Translations under genes and position numbers: made by a program
From: Candidozyma auris
Lineage: Eukaryota; Ascomycota; Pichiomycetes; Serinales; Metschnikowiaceae
Assembly: GCF_003013715.1 (NCBI RefSeq)
Contig: NC_072812.1
Span: 1,612,001-1,676,000, forward strand
Length of the DNA: 64,000 nt
Direction of reading: 5' to 3'
In this document: positions 29,306 through 39,900 of the stretch, in pieces
Position numbering within the stretch: the first letter of the stretch is position 1
Layout of the letters: the number at the start of each line of letters is the position of its first letter
The notes under the pieces: model-generated
What the model was told of the DNA's origin: nothing
The model's database searches: none
Seen by the model: the letters and a program-made list of their open reading frames with translations, nothing else

Positions 29306-32300
29306 ATGGAGAAACGACAGCGAAAAAGAGCCCCCATCACTTGCCTAGCTTGCAAAAAGCGTAAAGTTCGCTGCGACAGAGGCAGACCCTGCTCGAGATG
29401 TGTTAAAAACAATGTTGGCCATCTCTGTGTGTATGTTGAGCCAGACTGGATAGACGATGTCAAGAAGGCAGCGGCAAGTACACAACATGTGGGGAAAGAT
29501 GTGACGAGGATGCCCGAGTATGTGCTGCTAAGAACTTCCATGGAGGGTACCATCGAGTCTCAGAAGAAAGAGATAGAGTGCTTAAGAGCGCAGCTAGCTG
29601 CTGCCTCTGAATCAGCTAAGGTCTCTCCTATACGGTCTGCAACAAAAGAAGAAGAGGAGGTGGGTGTCTCCCCATTAAAGACCGAATTGCTGGATGAGGC
29701 AACCTCGTCCGCGATATCGATCTTACGCAAACTTGACTCTACAGACTCACAAGCGCAGACGCCCGAGGTTTTGAACGATAATTTTTATTCCCTCAAGGGT
29801 TTTAGATACCTGAAGAAAGTCAGGTGCTCAGAAGCATTCGTTGGAAAGTTATACTCATGGCTCAATATTATCAAACTAGATCCTCAGCTAACAGGACTCT
29901 GGTTCAAGATCACCAGCTTGCAAAAGTCTTATCACATGTACAAGACCAGCTTGCTCAGTAGGCCAGACCGTGCAGTATATGGTACTGGTGAATGTCCAGT
30001 CGCAAAGTCACACGGTGACAATGGGCCCTCTTGCGGACACCATCAGTGTCCCGTGGTTGAATGTGAGTTTAATTTAATGGTGGAGGAGTCCTCTGATAGA
30101 ACATCAACGCCCATGGGTCACTCTCAAAGTCGATTAAAAAATGAGTCAGCCGAGGATACCCCGTCACCCCGTGATACCTCGGCACAAGTACTTTCCCAAC
30201 TTCATAGACTCTGGTCCGATATCATAAGTTATGGACGTGGTCTGGAACAGCTTACCTATGACCAAATTGTCTTCTTGGTGCAATTTTACTTGAATCTCTC
30301 TCATGTTCCCTCGTCACTGCTGGCATACGAGTTTGAGTCAAGAAACTTATTTCGCTTTTACAGAGATGACATATTGTGTCTCTTCACGAAAGTAGGAGGC
30401 AATGCTCACCTTGATCTCTCGGCCTTTGATTCGAAGGTAAGTGAAGCCGAATCTATCTCACTTGGCAAAATCAAGGGTATTTACCTTTGTATGCTTGGTC
30501 TTATTGTGGAAGAATCCCTTGACATATTGAGGCGGAAGTCTGGGAAGCCAGATGAGCTTCTGAGCTCGTTTCATCAGTTGTTTCCTTTGGAAGCTGTGCA
30601 TCATGGAATGGGTTATAAACGTACAAGCTTTTACGATCAAGCTCGTGACTTTTTGAAAATTTGCACGTCGACAAATCGAGGTGATGAGCTCAGTGATCTG
30701 TTGCCGTACATTGCTATCTCTTTAGGCTATTTGAACAGGTGTATTGCTCTATACCTTAGACCTGGCAACACAAGCGATGTCCGTCTGAACTTCATTGCTA
30801 TATTTACACGTGTGCTTGATGTGTTTGACAAGGACGACAGCCGGCTTCGCTTGTGGGCAGATCCTTCACATATTCGATTCAATGGGGCACATATGTCTGA
30901 TGCTCGCCAAAGAGAGCTTCGGCTTCATCTAAGTCATTTATGGGTAGATTTTATGAGGCTTATTAACCATGTAACCTTCAATTTTATCCCCATGCTAAAA
31001 CATTCGGAGAAGCTCGACAAGCGCATTGAAAGTTTCTTTGAAAATATTCATGAAGCAACTGAAAATCATGATCATGTCAAGTATGTTTCGAAGCAAAAAC
31101 TGGATTCTGGTGACGACCACATCCCTGAGTTATTGGCATCGCTTCATGTGTATTACTTGTCATCAAGAATCTTCCTCATACTCCGTAAGAGTACTTGTCG
31201 TCTGTCGGGATCAAGTGTCACGATAGGAGATTTACAAAAGTTAACAAAAGACATAACAGCTTGGACCGAAGATATCACTCTCACCAAGCTCAGGATTACT
31301 CGCTACTTCGAAATTAGGAGCATGTTTCAATACTTGGATTTTTACATATCATTCATTGTGTTTTTGCAATGTGAGGAGGATGCGGATTACGAATCGGCAT
31401 GCATTATCATACCTTCCTTGTTTTCAAAAGCATTGGACTTAGTCAACTTTTTGCAAGAGAGTGTCAAACAATTCTCTAAAAGTGATGGTTCCCAGTACGT
31501 GTTAGCTGCTGTTGCGGAGATGTTATCGAGGGTGTCTCATTTAATAGTCGGTCTTTTGATCCGGTTCAAGAGGGAAGAGAGTGGAGAATATGACTCAAGT
31601 GAAACGCCAGCCCCTACCTCACTCGTGTATACTGCTGTACCGGACACTATGAGACAGTTCACGATTTCAGTGCAATTAAAAGAGCAGCTCATTCAGGTGA
31701 CTGACTCTTTACTCATCATCCTTGAAAGCCTGTTAAACAGAGAAAATTTCACTAAAGTCTCAAAGATTTGGAAATTTTACATGACATTTGTTCGTAACTC
31801 TCATCGCATGAATCCAGCAGCATACGCTCGAATCCATGCTGATGTTTTTAAATCGGGAAAACTTATGGACGCATGCCCCGTTCTTCCTAGTCCTGCGAAA
31901 GTTTCTGACACCAGATATAATCTGCGGAAAAGCCAAAGTTCGTTCAGTGGATGTCCCGTGAACCACGTAGATAATGGCACAGCTTCAATGGACCATTTCA
32001 CAAATCATGGAAGGGCATCTTTAAACGGTGGCTTTTTGGTGGACTCTACTCCTCATATGGGCCACAATCAAAATGATTCTCTTCTAAATAATAAAAAGCG
32101 CCGCTGTCCTTTTGATCACGAGTCCCTCAGAATGAGCGGTAAGACTCCAAGCTTCCAGGAAAGCAATATTAGGAGCAGTCCTGTTGATTTGAAGAATGAC
32201 ATGGCTATTGATGGAAAGCCCTCTGCTTTGCCCATGACGAACATGGCTCCAGCAATGATGCCAAGTCGGCCAACATCCAATCCTCCATTTCAATTCCCTC

Positions 32301-32440
32301 CCCCTAGTCCGGGCCCAGTAACAATGGACTGGGACAACTTACCCAACTTTAATTTTGATCTTTTTCCAGACGAGTCACTCATGGTTCAGTTTGGGCCCGG
32401 AGACCTTAATAACCCTAAGATCGAAGGAATCTTCCAATGA
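29306..32440 (+). CDS. Zn(II)2Cys6 regulator with Hap1-like heme (CP) motifs
   Basis: A 1044-aa regulator. The zinc cluster CLACKKRKVRCDRGRPCSRC (about 12-31) ends NNVGHLC, and a coiled coil (about 72-100) follows, as in dimeric members. The middle (~170-830) fits a fungal-specific transcription factor domain. Several Cys-Pro motifs stand out: CPVAKSH (codon at 29993), HQCPVVEC (30047), CPVNH (31952) and CPFDH (32105). CPxxH-type motifs are the heme-responsive elements of S. cerevisiae Hap1. A Hap1-like oxygen or heme regulator is therefore plausible, but orthology is not shown. The C-terminal ~90 residues are Pro-rich then acidic. Confidence 0.8.
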   Translation: MEKRQRKRAPITCLACKKRKVRCDRGRPCSRCVKNNVGHLCVYVEPDWIDDVKKAAASTQHVGKDVTRMPEYVLLRTSMEGTIESQKKEIECLRAQLAAASESAKVSPIRSATKEEEEVGVSPLKTELLDEATSSAISILRKLDSTDSQAQTPEVLNDNFYSLKGFRYLKKVRCSEAFVGKLYSWLNIIKLDPQLTGLWFKITSLQKSYHMYKTSLLSRPDRAVYGTGECPVAKSHGDNGPSCGHHQCPVVECEFNLMVEESSDRTSTPMGHSQSRLKNESAEDTPSPRDTSAQVLSQLHRLWSDIISYGRGLEQLTYDQIVFLVQFYLNLSHVPSSLLAYEFESRNLFRFYRDDILCLFTKVGGNAHLDLSAFDSKVSEAESISLGKIKGIYLCMLGLIVEESLDILRRKSGKPDELLSSFHQLFPLEAVHHGMGYKRTSFYDQARDFLKICTSTNRGDELSDLLPYIAISLGYLNRCIALYLRPGNTSDVRLNFIAIFTRVLDVFDKDDSRLRLWADPSHIRFNGAHMSDARQRELRLHLSHLWVDFMRLINHVTFNFIPMLKHSEKLDKRIESFFENIHEATENHDHVKYVSKQKLDSGDDHIPELLASLHVYYLSSRIFLILRKSTCRLSGSSVTIGDLQKLTKDITAWTEDITLTKLRITRYFEIRSMFQYLDFYISFIVFLQCEEDADYESACIIIPSLFSKALDLVNFLQESVKQFSKSDGSQYVLAAVAEMLSRVSHLIVGLLIRFKREESGEYDSSETPAPTSLVYTAVPDTMRQFTISVQLKEQLIQVTDSLLIILESLLNRENFTKVSKIWKFYMTFVRNSHRMNPAAYARIHADVFKSGKLMDACPVLPSPAKVSDTRYNLRKSQSSFSGCPVNHVDNGTASMDHFTNHGRASLNGGFLVDSTPHMGHNQNDSLLNNKKRRCPFDHESLRMSGKTPSFQESNIRSSPVDLKNDMAIDGKPSALPMTNMAPAMMPSRPTSNPPFQFPPPSPGPVTMDWDNLPNFNFDLFPDESLMVQFGPGDLNNPKIEGIFQ

Positions 32441-32565
32441 TTCGACGCCAAGAAAGAACTGAAAGAGAGCAAGATCGAAGAATTCTTTTTCTCATTTTTG
32501 CAACATACGTATCAATTTTGAAATATATGTCATGAAGTTTCTACACTTCATCAAATCGGAGAAGC

Positions 32566-32592
32566 TTTTTTTTTTTTTTTTTTTCGCAGCCA
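32566..32592. promoter_or_regulatory. Poly(T) tract abutting recurrent TTTTCGCAGCCA motif
   Basis: Nineteen T residues (32566-32584) run directly into CGCAGCCA, about 120 bp before the MCP2 ATG. A poly(dA:dT) tract next to a sequence-specific box is typical of nucleosome-depleted yeast promoters. The box is the recurrent motif described in the findings. Confidence 0.5.
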
Positions 32593-32710
32593 ACTAACGA
32601 GAAGCGTTATTTGCCACATGATATCAGTCACATGGTTTCGGTAAGAAGATATGCACTCTTAGATCGATAAATATTCAAATGATAATAATTCTGCCACGGA
32701 GATACTATCC

Positions 32711-34429
32711 ATGTTACGAGCCACCATCGCCAATGTATCTATGCGAGGGTTTCAGCCTCGTTTGCTAAATCAAAGCATTCTTTCGGCTCGACGCTATAGC
32801 TCCATACAAATACCAAAGCGTCGGTCTTACACCTTTCTCAAGCTTTTGGCAGTGGCTGGTCTGGCGGGAGCTCTTTTGTATGCAACTAATGAGTCTTTTC
32901 GTGAGGGCACAAAGCACGCATACTATACGACTAAACGTATTGGCGTTGTCACTATTGCGACTGCGCAGTGCTTCAATATTTATAGAAATGTCCTAGGGAA
33001 GGACTTCGATGACCCACATGAGCGCAATAAAGCGTTATCTGAGGCTCATTTAAAGGCAGCAAGAATCACTTTAAAAGCTTTAGAAAGAAACGGCGGTGTC
33101 TTTATTAAATTGGGTCAGCACGTATCTGCGTTGACCTACCTTCTTCCAAGGGAATGGACAGACACGATGATACCTCTTCAAGATAGATGTCCTAGATCCT
33201 CGATTGAGGAAATAGAAGAAATGTTCTTGGCAGATAAGGGTACTTCTCTTGACAGCATATTCAGTGAGTTTGATCCTGAGCCTGTGGGTGTGGCCTCTCT
33301 AGCTCAAGTTCATATTGCTCGCTTAAGAGATACTGGGGAAAAGGTTGCTGTGAAGGTGCAACACCCTTCACTCGCCGAGTTTGTTCCATTAGATATTTAC
33401 ATGACTCAAACTGTATTTGACTTGATGTACAGGGTGTTTCCCGAATACCCTATGACATGGCTTGGTGATGAAATGCAGAATTCTATTTATGTCGAGCTAG
33501 ATTTCGTCAATGAAGCACAAAACGCTGAGAAAACATCCAGATATTTCAAGAAATATCAAAGGGATACAGCCTTGAGAATACCAAAGGTTATTTCCGCAGA
33601 AAAAAGGATTCTAGTGATGGAGTTTCTCTCAGGTGCTAGACTCGATGACTTGAAGTACATTAAGGAACACAACATCAACACGGCTGAAGTCTCGTCCTGT
33701 CTTTCACACATATTCAACAACATGATTTTTCTTCCTGGTGCTGGATTGCATTGTGATCCCCATGGTGGAAATCTAGCAATTCGAAGTGTTCCAAAGTCGG
33801 AGAGCAAGAATGGTCATAACTTTGAAATAATTCTCTACGACCATGGCCTCTACAGATATATTCCACTCCAAATGAAGCGTGACTATGCTCATTTATGGTT
33901 GGCTATTTTAGACAATAATATTCCCGAGATGAGACTATACGCTGAGAAAGTTGCTCTTGTTAAGGGCGATAGAAAGTTTCAAATATTTGCAGCTGCCATC
34001 ACAGGGAGGGACCCCGATACCGCCTTGAACTATGATATCTCGAAGGCCAGAAGTTCCGAAGAGATTAGAAACATGCAACATCAGTTGCACTCCGAGGATG
34101 GTGTTCTTGAGGACTTGATGGATATTTTGAGTAGCATGCCTCGTATGGTGCTTCTCATTCTCAAAACAAATGATTTGACAAGAAATCTCGACGAAAATTT
34201 AAATAATCCTCTTGGCCCTGAAAGAACGTTTCTCATTTTAGCGAATTACTGCGCCAAAGTTGTTTATGAAGAGAATATCGAAAAGGTTAACAAAGCCTAC
34301 AACCCTTATTCGTTCAAATGGATGTACTTTAGACTTAAGAGCTGGCTTGCATTTGAAAGAAGAAAGAGTGCGTTGTTCTTTTACGACATTTACATGCTTT
34401 TCAGTAATTTGAAGAAAGCATTGACTTGA
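32711..34429 (+). CDS. MCP2: Mitochondrial ADCK/UbiB-family atypical kinase Mcp2 (Cqd2)
   Basis: A 572-aa UbiB-family protein. A basic presequence (1-40) and one span (about 43-58) suggest inner-membrane anchoring. The KxGQ signature is KLGQ at 133-136; then GVASLAQVHIARL, KVAVKVQHP, ELDFVNEAQN, HCDPHGGN and YDHGLYR. This fits the Mcp2/YLR253W group (569 aa in S. cerevisiae), now called Cqd2, which influences coenzyme Q and lipid distribution in mitochondria. It converges on FYV7 with 47 bp between stops. Confidence 0.88.
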   Translation: MLRATIANVSMRGFQPRLLNQSILSARRYSSIQIPKRRSYTFLKLLAVAGLAGALLYATNESFREGTKHAYYTTKRIGVVTIATAQCFNIYRNVLGKDFDDPHERNKALSEAHLKAARITLKALERNGGVFIKLGQHVSALTYLLPREWTDTMIPLQDRCPRSSIEEIEEMFLADKGTSLDSIFSEFDPEPVGVASLAQVHIARLRDTGEKVAVKVQHPSLAEFVPLDIYMTQTVFDLMYRVFPEYPMTWLGDEMQNSIYVELDFVNEAQNAEKTSRYFKKYQRDTALRIPKVISAEKRILVMEFLSGARLDDLKYIKEHNINTAEVSSCLSHIFNNMIFLPGAGLHCDPHGGNLAIRSVPKSESKNGHNFEIILYDHGLYRYIPLQMKRDYAHLWLAILDNNIPEMRLYAEKVALVKGDRKFQIFAAAITGRDPDTALNYDISKARSSEEIRNMQHQLHSEDGVLEDLMDILSSMPRMVLLILKTNDLTRNLDENLNNPLGPERTFLILANYCAKVVYEENIEKVNKAYNPYSFKWMYFRLKSWLAFERRKSALFFYDIYMLFSNLKKALT

Positions 34430-34476
34430 TTATTCTCATTTCATGTACATAGAATCATGCTGCTTGAAAAGTTTGT

Positions 34477-35052
34477 TTACTGATTGTTTCTGATCTTTTC
34501 AAGTAAATTACTTATTTTCGGTCCCATGACTGGTTGACCAGTCCTCGTTTTCTTGGAAAGACTTTCTTTTCTTTTTTCTCGCTCTTTCTGTTTCTGCTCT
34601 ATCATCCGCCTCTTTTCTTGTATACGCCTTAGCTTCTCTTCTTTTTGCTGTTCCTTTCTTTCTTTCGCCAACTTAGCTCTCTCGAGAAAGTCCATCGGTC
34701 TTTTTTTCGCTGCCTCCTTCTTTGGTGGTCTTTGGGGTGGTAAAGGAGCCCGTTGCTTCACGGAAGAGCTCTGGCTAATCTCATCCTCGTCTTCACTTTC
34801 AGAATTCTCGCCTTCACTCGCCGAACTCTCGCTATCACTATTAGGACTTTCGTCCGATGATGCAGCTTCTTTGTGTCCTTTTGCATCCCTAGAATTAGCT
34901 TCTCCCTCCTTCTCAAGGAGCTTGAAATACAGCTTTCTTAATCGTGCTCTATGAACAAGAGATCTTTTGATCTCCTGATTTTTATATTCCCGTAGATCTT
35001 TATGAAATTTCTTGCCCCTAAAGGGCTTTCTTCTTTCCTGTGGTCCGGCCAT
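34477..35052 (-). CDS. FYV7: Fyv7 rRNA-processing protein
   Basis: From ATG 35052 (MAGPQERRKPFRGKKF) the product is 191 aa. An in-frame extension to 35160 adds an unrelated leader and I leave it out. REYKNQEIKRSLVHRARLRK at the N-terminus and TRTGQPVMGPKISNLLEKI at the C-terminus match Fyv7, a small-subunit processome-associated nucleolar protein. Between them lie an acidic Ser-rich insert (about 70-100) and a charged Lys/Arg/Glu coiled coil. S. cerevisiae Fyv7 is 151 aa; the insert explains the extra length. Confidence 0.92.
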   Translation of the reverse strand: MAGPQERRKPFRGKKFHKDLREYKNQEIKRSLVHRARLRKLYFKLLEKEGEANSRDAKGHKEAASSDESPNSDSESSASEGENSESEDEDEISQSSSVKQRAPLPPQRPPKKEAAKKRPMDFLERAKLAKERKEQQKEEKLRRIQEKRRMIEQKQKEREKRKESLSKKTRTGQPVMGPKISNLLEKIRNNQ

Positions 35053-35465
35053 GGCGAGGAGTTGACGTGATGGCGTTCGAGAAGACACAAAATTTATGCA
35101 CACCCGATGGCTGTTGAGAAACGGTAGAAGTAGTAGTCTGGGGTCAAGCGTAAATTGCAAAATCTATTTCAAAATGAGACCTCCAACAGTAAGCATAGTT
35201 TACATTGATCTTTCGTTTTTGATGGCCATGATAATAGCAAATTCCACTATCGATAGTTTTTAACTTCTCGGGACGAATTTGCGTTGCACAAGGTTTCCAT
35301 GCGTTCCTTACCTCGCACTATATTTGCATATTTCTCGTTGATTTTGCAACTACTAAACAATCGCAGATCAGCCAAATATAGTCTCGCTGAAAATTCAACA
35401 CTCCTATTTACAAAAGTGCCTAGCAAATTACCCGCCAGATCACTAAAAATTTTCACCAAAATACA

Positions 35466-36971
35466 ATGCCACAGCCGAACAAGTATGTTCTGCTACCACA
35501 GGAGGCTCACACTTCTCTAGATCACCCGACGGGAGACCAAGACGTCACTGAAGAAATTGCTCTTCAAGAGCTTGACGATTTGAACTCGTTAGACTACGAG
35601 GCTGATTTACAACAGCCTCCGGATCTTGAAAATGGTACCGAACAACATGAAGGAAGCGGGACTTCCAATATGAAGATGGCTTTCATGAATATGGCCAACT
35701 CGATTCTTGGAGCCGGTATCATTGGCCAGCCGTTTGCATTCAAAAATAGTGGGCTATTGGGTGGCACCATAGTGATGTTTTGCCTTACTGCTTTAATAGA
35801 CTGGACTTTACGGTTAATAGTGGTTAACGCACAGCTCTCTCAGACTCGCTCATACCAAGACACGGTATCCTACTGCTATGGGAAGTGGGGTAAATTTCTT
35901 TTGCTATTTTCGATCAGCTCATTTGCCTACGGAGGATGTATGGCATTCTGCGTCATTATTGGCGACACCATTCCTCACGTTCTCATTTCGGTGCTTCCAA
36001 GTTCATGGACCGATCCGAAGACATCAATAATTGGTTGGTTTTTCGGAAGAAATGTCATAATCACCGTATTTACAGCATGCATTTCATACCCATTATCACT
36101 TAACAGAGACATATCAAAACTCGCCAAGGCGTCAGGCTTTGCTTTGTTAGGTATGCTCATCATCGTTGTTGTTACAGTTGTTCGTGGTCCAATGGTCGAT
36201 GATTCGCTCAAGGCACCACTCTCAAAACTGCAATGGCTCCTTAACAAAAACGTCTTTCAAGGCATTTCGGTCATATCCTTTGCGCTTGTATGCCATCATA
36301 ACACTATTTTCATCTACAACTCTTTAAAGAATGCGACGGTCTCTAAGTTTGCAAAGTTGACACACTGGGCATGCGGAATTTCTATGTGTTTCTGTCTTCT
36401 CATGGGGGTCTCAGGGTTGTTGAACTTTGGGAACAACATCAAGGGAAATATTCTTAATAATTTCAGGAGCACAGATAACTGGATAAATGCCGCAAGATTT
36501 TGTTTTGGCTTGAATATGTTGACCACTTTTCCTTTGGAACTTTTTGTGGTGAGAGATGTGCTCAAGGATATCGTCTTGGCGAGCAAGAGTGACATGTCTG
36601 CAAATGGGAGCACCGCCCACTTGGAGCTCTCTGACAAACAACATTTCATCATCACAACGATTCTCACTTTTTCATCGATGTCTGTGGCATTGTTTACATG
36701 TAATTTAGGAATGATTCTAGAGCTTATAGGTGCTACTTCGGCATCACTTATGGCGTACATTATTCCCCCTTAGTGTTACCTCAAACTTTCCTATGATCGT
36801 CTCGACTTCAAGAATGCTGATAAGAAAGAAAAAATTAAGTTTTATCTTAAGAAGTGCTCTCCTAGCATCGCGTGCACCATTTTTGGTTTTGCGGTGATGA
36901 TCATTAGCTCGGTGATGACCATCTCAAATGGATTATCCTCAGAGGGTGGTTCTCACTGTGAAATAGACTAA
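35466..36971 (+). pseudogene. AVT2: Avt2-type amino acid transporter with in-frame TAG
   Basis: The frame from ATG 35466 encodes an AAAP-family transporter (NMANSILGAGIIGQPFAFK near 77-95, then about ten spans). It reaches TAG at 36771-36773 right after SASLMAYIIPP, where Avt2-like proteins continue PPxCYLKL. The same frame then goes on as CYLKLSYDRLDFK, a last span (CTIFGFAVMIISSVMTI) and TAA at 36969-36971, so the total would be 501 codons. No frameshift is involved. The stop replaces one codon in an otherwise intact gene and removes the last membrane segment. It could be a true nonsense allele, stop readthrough or a base-call error. Confidence 0.8.
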
Positions 36972-36977
36972 GCAATA

Positions 36978-39900
36978 CTAAAGAATATCGTCATTATCGT
37001 CATCAAGAAGTTTTGTCCTCTTTCTTGCCAAGTGACTACCTTTGCGGGGAGGTTCATCTTCCTCATCTTCATCTCTCAATATTCTCTTACGAGTAGACAC
37101 GACTTCAGATTCTGAAGCGCTCAAGTCGTCACTTGCTGATGTAAAGGGGGTATCATCTTGCATTGCATTATCGGAATTAGGGCTGTCATCAAACTCTGCA
37201 ACAACTTTGCTGGCCATATGGATAGCATCTTTGACTTGGGAGTCTGAACCAGCAGATTTGATCTTCTCCCACGACTCTTTAAATATTTCCAACTGGTCCT
37301 TTTGGATGCCGCCCGTTTCTTGTATCAATTTCCTTAGCTTTTCCTCGCTTTCGTAAAAACTCTGCACTCTTTCGTCATCCGAATCATCGTCTGAATCGTG
37401 AACAAGTTCCGCAGATTTACTAATTGCAACCATATCGTCCTCATCGTCTGAATCGAGTGATAAGTTTGGCATTCTCACTCTACTGCGGCCTCTTTTGCTC
37501 TTTTGTGGAAGTTCGTCGTCCAGCTCATCACTCAAATTCTGTCTTTGAAGATACCGTTTTGAATTCTTCCTCACCGGTCTCGCAGCATCATCCTGATGCG
37601 CATTGTCATCTTCAGGCGAATCATCTTTTTCAGGATCAAAATCTTCATCTACCTCGTATTGATCAGCGATAAATGCTTCGTTGAATTCCTTTCTTCTTGC
37701 CAAACCAATGACTTTCATCACCTGATCATTGCTTAAATTCAAGCGTGAAGCAAGCAACTCATCGTAAGGGGCTCCGAGTCTCAAGTTAGAATGGGCCTGC
37801 TCTCCGAATCTTAATTGTTCATCAGTGAATATCGTGTGGCGAATTTGATCTAGATAGGGTTCGAGGTCACCGATAGCGCCTTTGTGACGTTCGACCCACA
37901 AATCGATCAGTTGCTTCGCTTCAGCGAGGTCTTCCGCGGTAATACCTTGCTTGAGATTTGTTTCATCGTTTTGTAAGTAGGGAAGCTCAAATCCCACGAC
38001 CTCTAGAAGTAACCGCAAGTATGAATCATTAATCATAAGCCTTCTATTCGCAAGAGTGAGCCGAAGTTTGAGGTTCAGAACACCAGACTTTGCAAGGTCC
38101 GCGAGCCTTGCTAGCTCGCTTGCAATGAACTTTAGCATCTTGGGTCCATTACTTTTTTTCATCATGTAGTAAACAATAATCGAGATTATCTCATCTCTCA
38201 GTTTGTCATTGTCAATGAACTCGAGCAAATCCGCCTCCCTTGGCTGTGGAGCGTCATCAGCGAAATAACTCGACCGACTGCTATGTACCATTTCTCTATT
38301 TGTTTTTGTCGCCGAAAGATCCAAGTCACCCGTGCTAAGGTAACTCTTGATTTCTAAATTCTCAAATCTGGGGAACAATAACTCTAAAGCCATCGGAAAT
38401 CTATCCAAAGCTTCCTTGAACTTTTTCATATAATAGACAATGAAGTCCTCAACATGACCTCTGATGTTCGAATTTCGGGGTAGATAATGCCTTAGCCGAT
38501 AAATAGTATTGATAAAGTCAAGTCGGTACAATGCAGAGAAATCCTTTCTCACAACAAACAAACGGTGAAAAAAGGAAATCCCTCTCTTGATCTCTTCGAA
38601 TGAAAGATCCTCAAATTTGGAAAGGTATTGAATGTGAGTTGAAACGGTGTCACTATGAAAGAACTTTACCTCTGTATTTTTAAAATCAAGTTTCCTTTCT
38701 TGAACGATGTAACGCATCTCTGCTTCGGCATCTTCGTCATCAGAATCCCTATCGATAAGATGCCAATGCTGCTGGTCCATGTCTTTGTTGAGGCCACCCT
38801 GTCTATTAAGCTTGCTTATCCTTCTCCTTGTTTTAATAAAGAGTTTCACGTCCTCATTAGCTAAACTCTCAAAACTTTTGAGAAGAATGTGAACGGTTGA
38901 TACAACCACCTTCAAATATTCTGGTGAATGTTTTGATGCTTGTTTAGGAATGTCAATTATAACATCAAGGAAGTGCTTTTGAGAAAACAATTTTCGAATG
39001 ATACCCTCAGCCAACTCTCGGTCCTCATTCACATCGGCTTCAGATTCCAATTCGATCTCTCGCTGAGTGCGAGCTTTCGTGAAGATGGCATGAGCAATAA
39101 ATAGCATCTCACGGAAGCATGTCATCGCTACATGAAGCGAGTCGTAATCCTTCGCGTCATGTGCTGATCTTAAGTAAGAGACCAACAAAATGAAGTTGAC
39201 TTCACTCAACGCTTCTCCAACAGACCCATAGTCTAAACCATCCTCATCACCCAGAGGAGCCTTATTTTGCTGTTCATAATGAGCAAGACGTTCCCGCTTG
39301 TAACTCAAGAACCACGCGACAGTCATAAAATAAGATGCCAATTCATGTCCATCTATAGCCTCCAAAATGCCTGCTCTTCCTAAGCCATGCTCATTAGAGA
39401 CGCTAGTCAAAATTTGTCCCACGAAACGAAGGACATTATTGAAGCATCCACTAAGCAAAAACTCGTTCACAAAATTCTTCAAAATAAGCTGGTTAGATAA
39501 ATTGAGGATAACAGAACTTTTTGGGAAATAGCCGTTAGAATCATATTTGAAGTTCGACATTCTGTGCCATTTCTTACTTCTGTCGAGTTTGTCTAGTGTG
39601 TCGTGTGTGCTGCTAAGTGCTTCCTGACCTGAAACTGTGTAAAATCCGGTATCATCTGTGGACCTTATTGATAAAAGTGTTCCAAATCTACCATGTCTGG
39701 TTGATAACGTATTCTTCTGCAACCTCTTTCTTCTGGTTTCCTCATTTAATAAATCTTGGAGGTGTAGGCCAGCGGCACTCGAAGCAGGTGCAACCTCTGA
39801 AGCTGACCGTGCTGCGTCTTTTGCAATGGACGTCTTTGGACTCGAAGAAAACAAGGAAGTTACATCTATACCTTTCGTCAAAAGGGATAGACATTCCATC

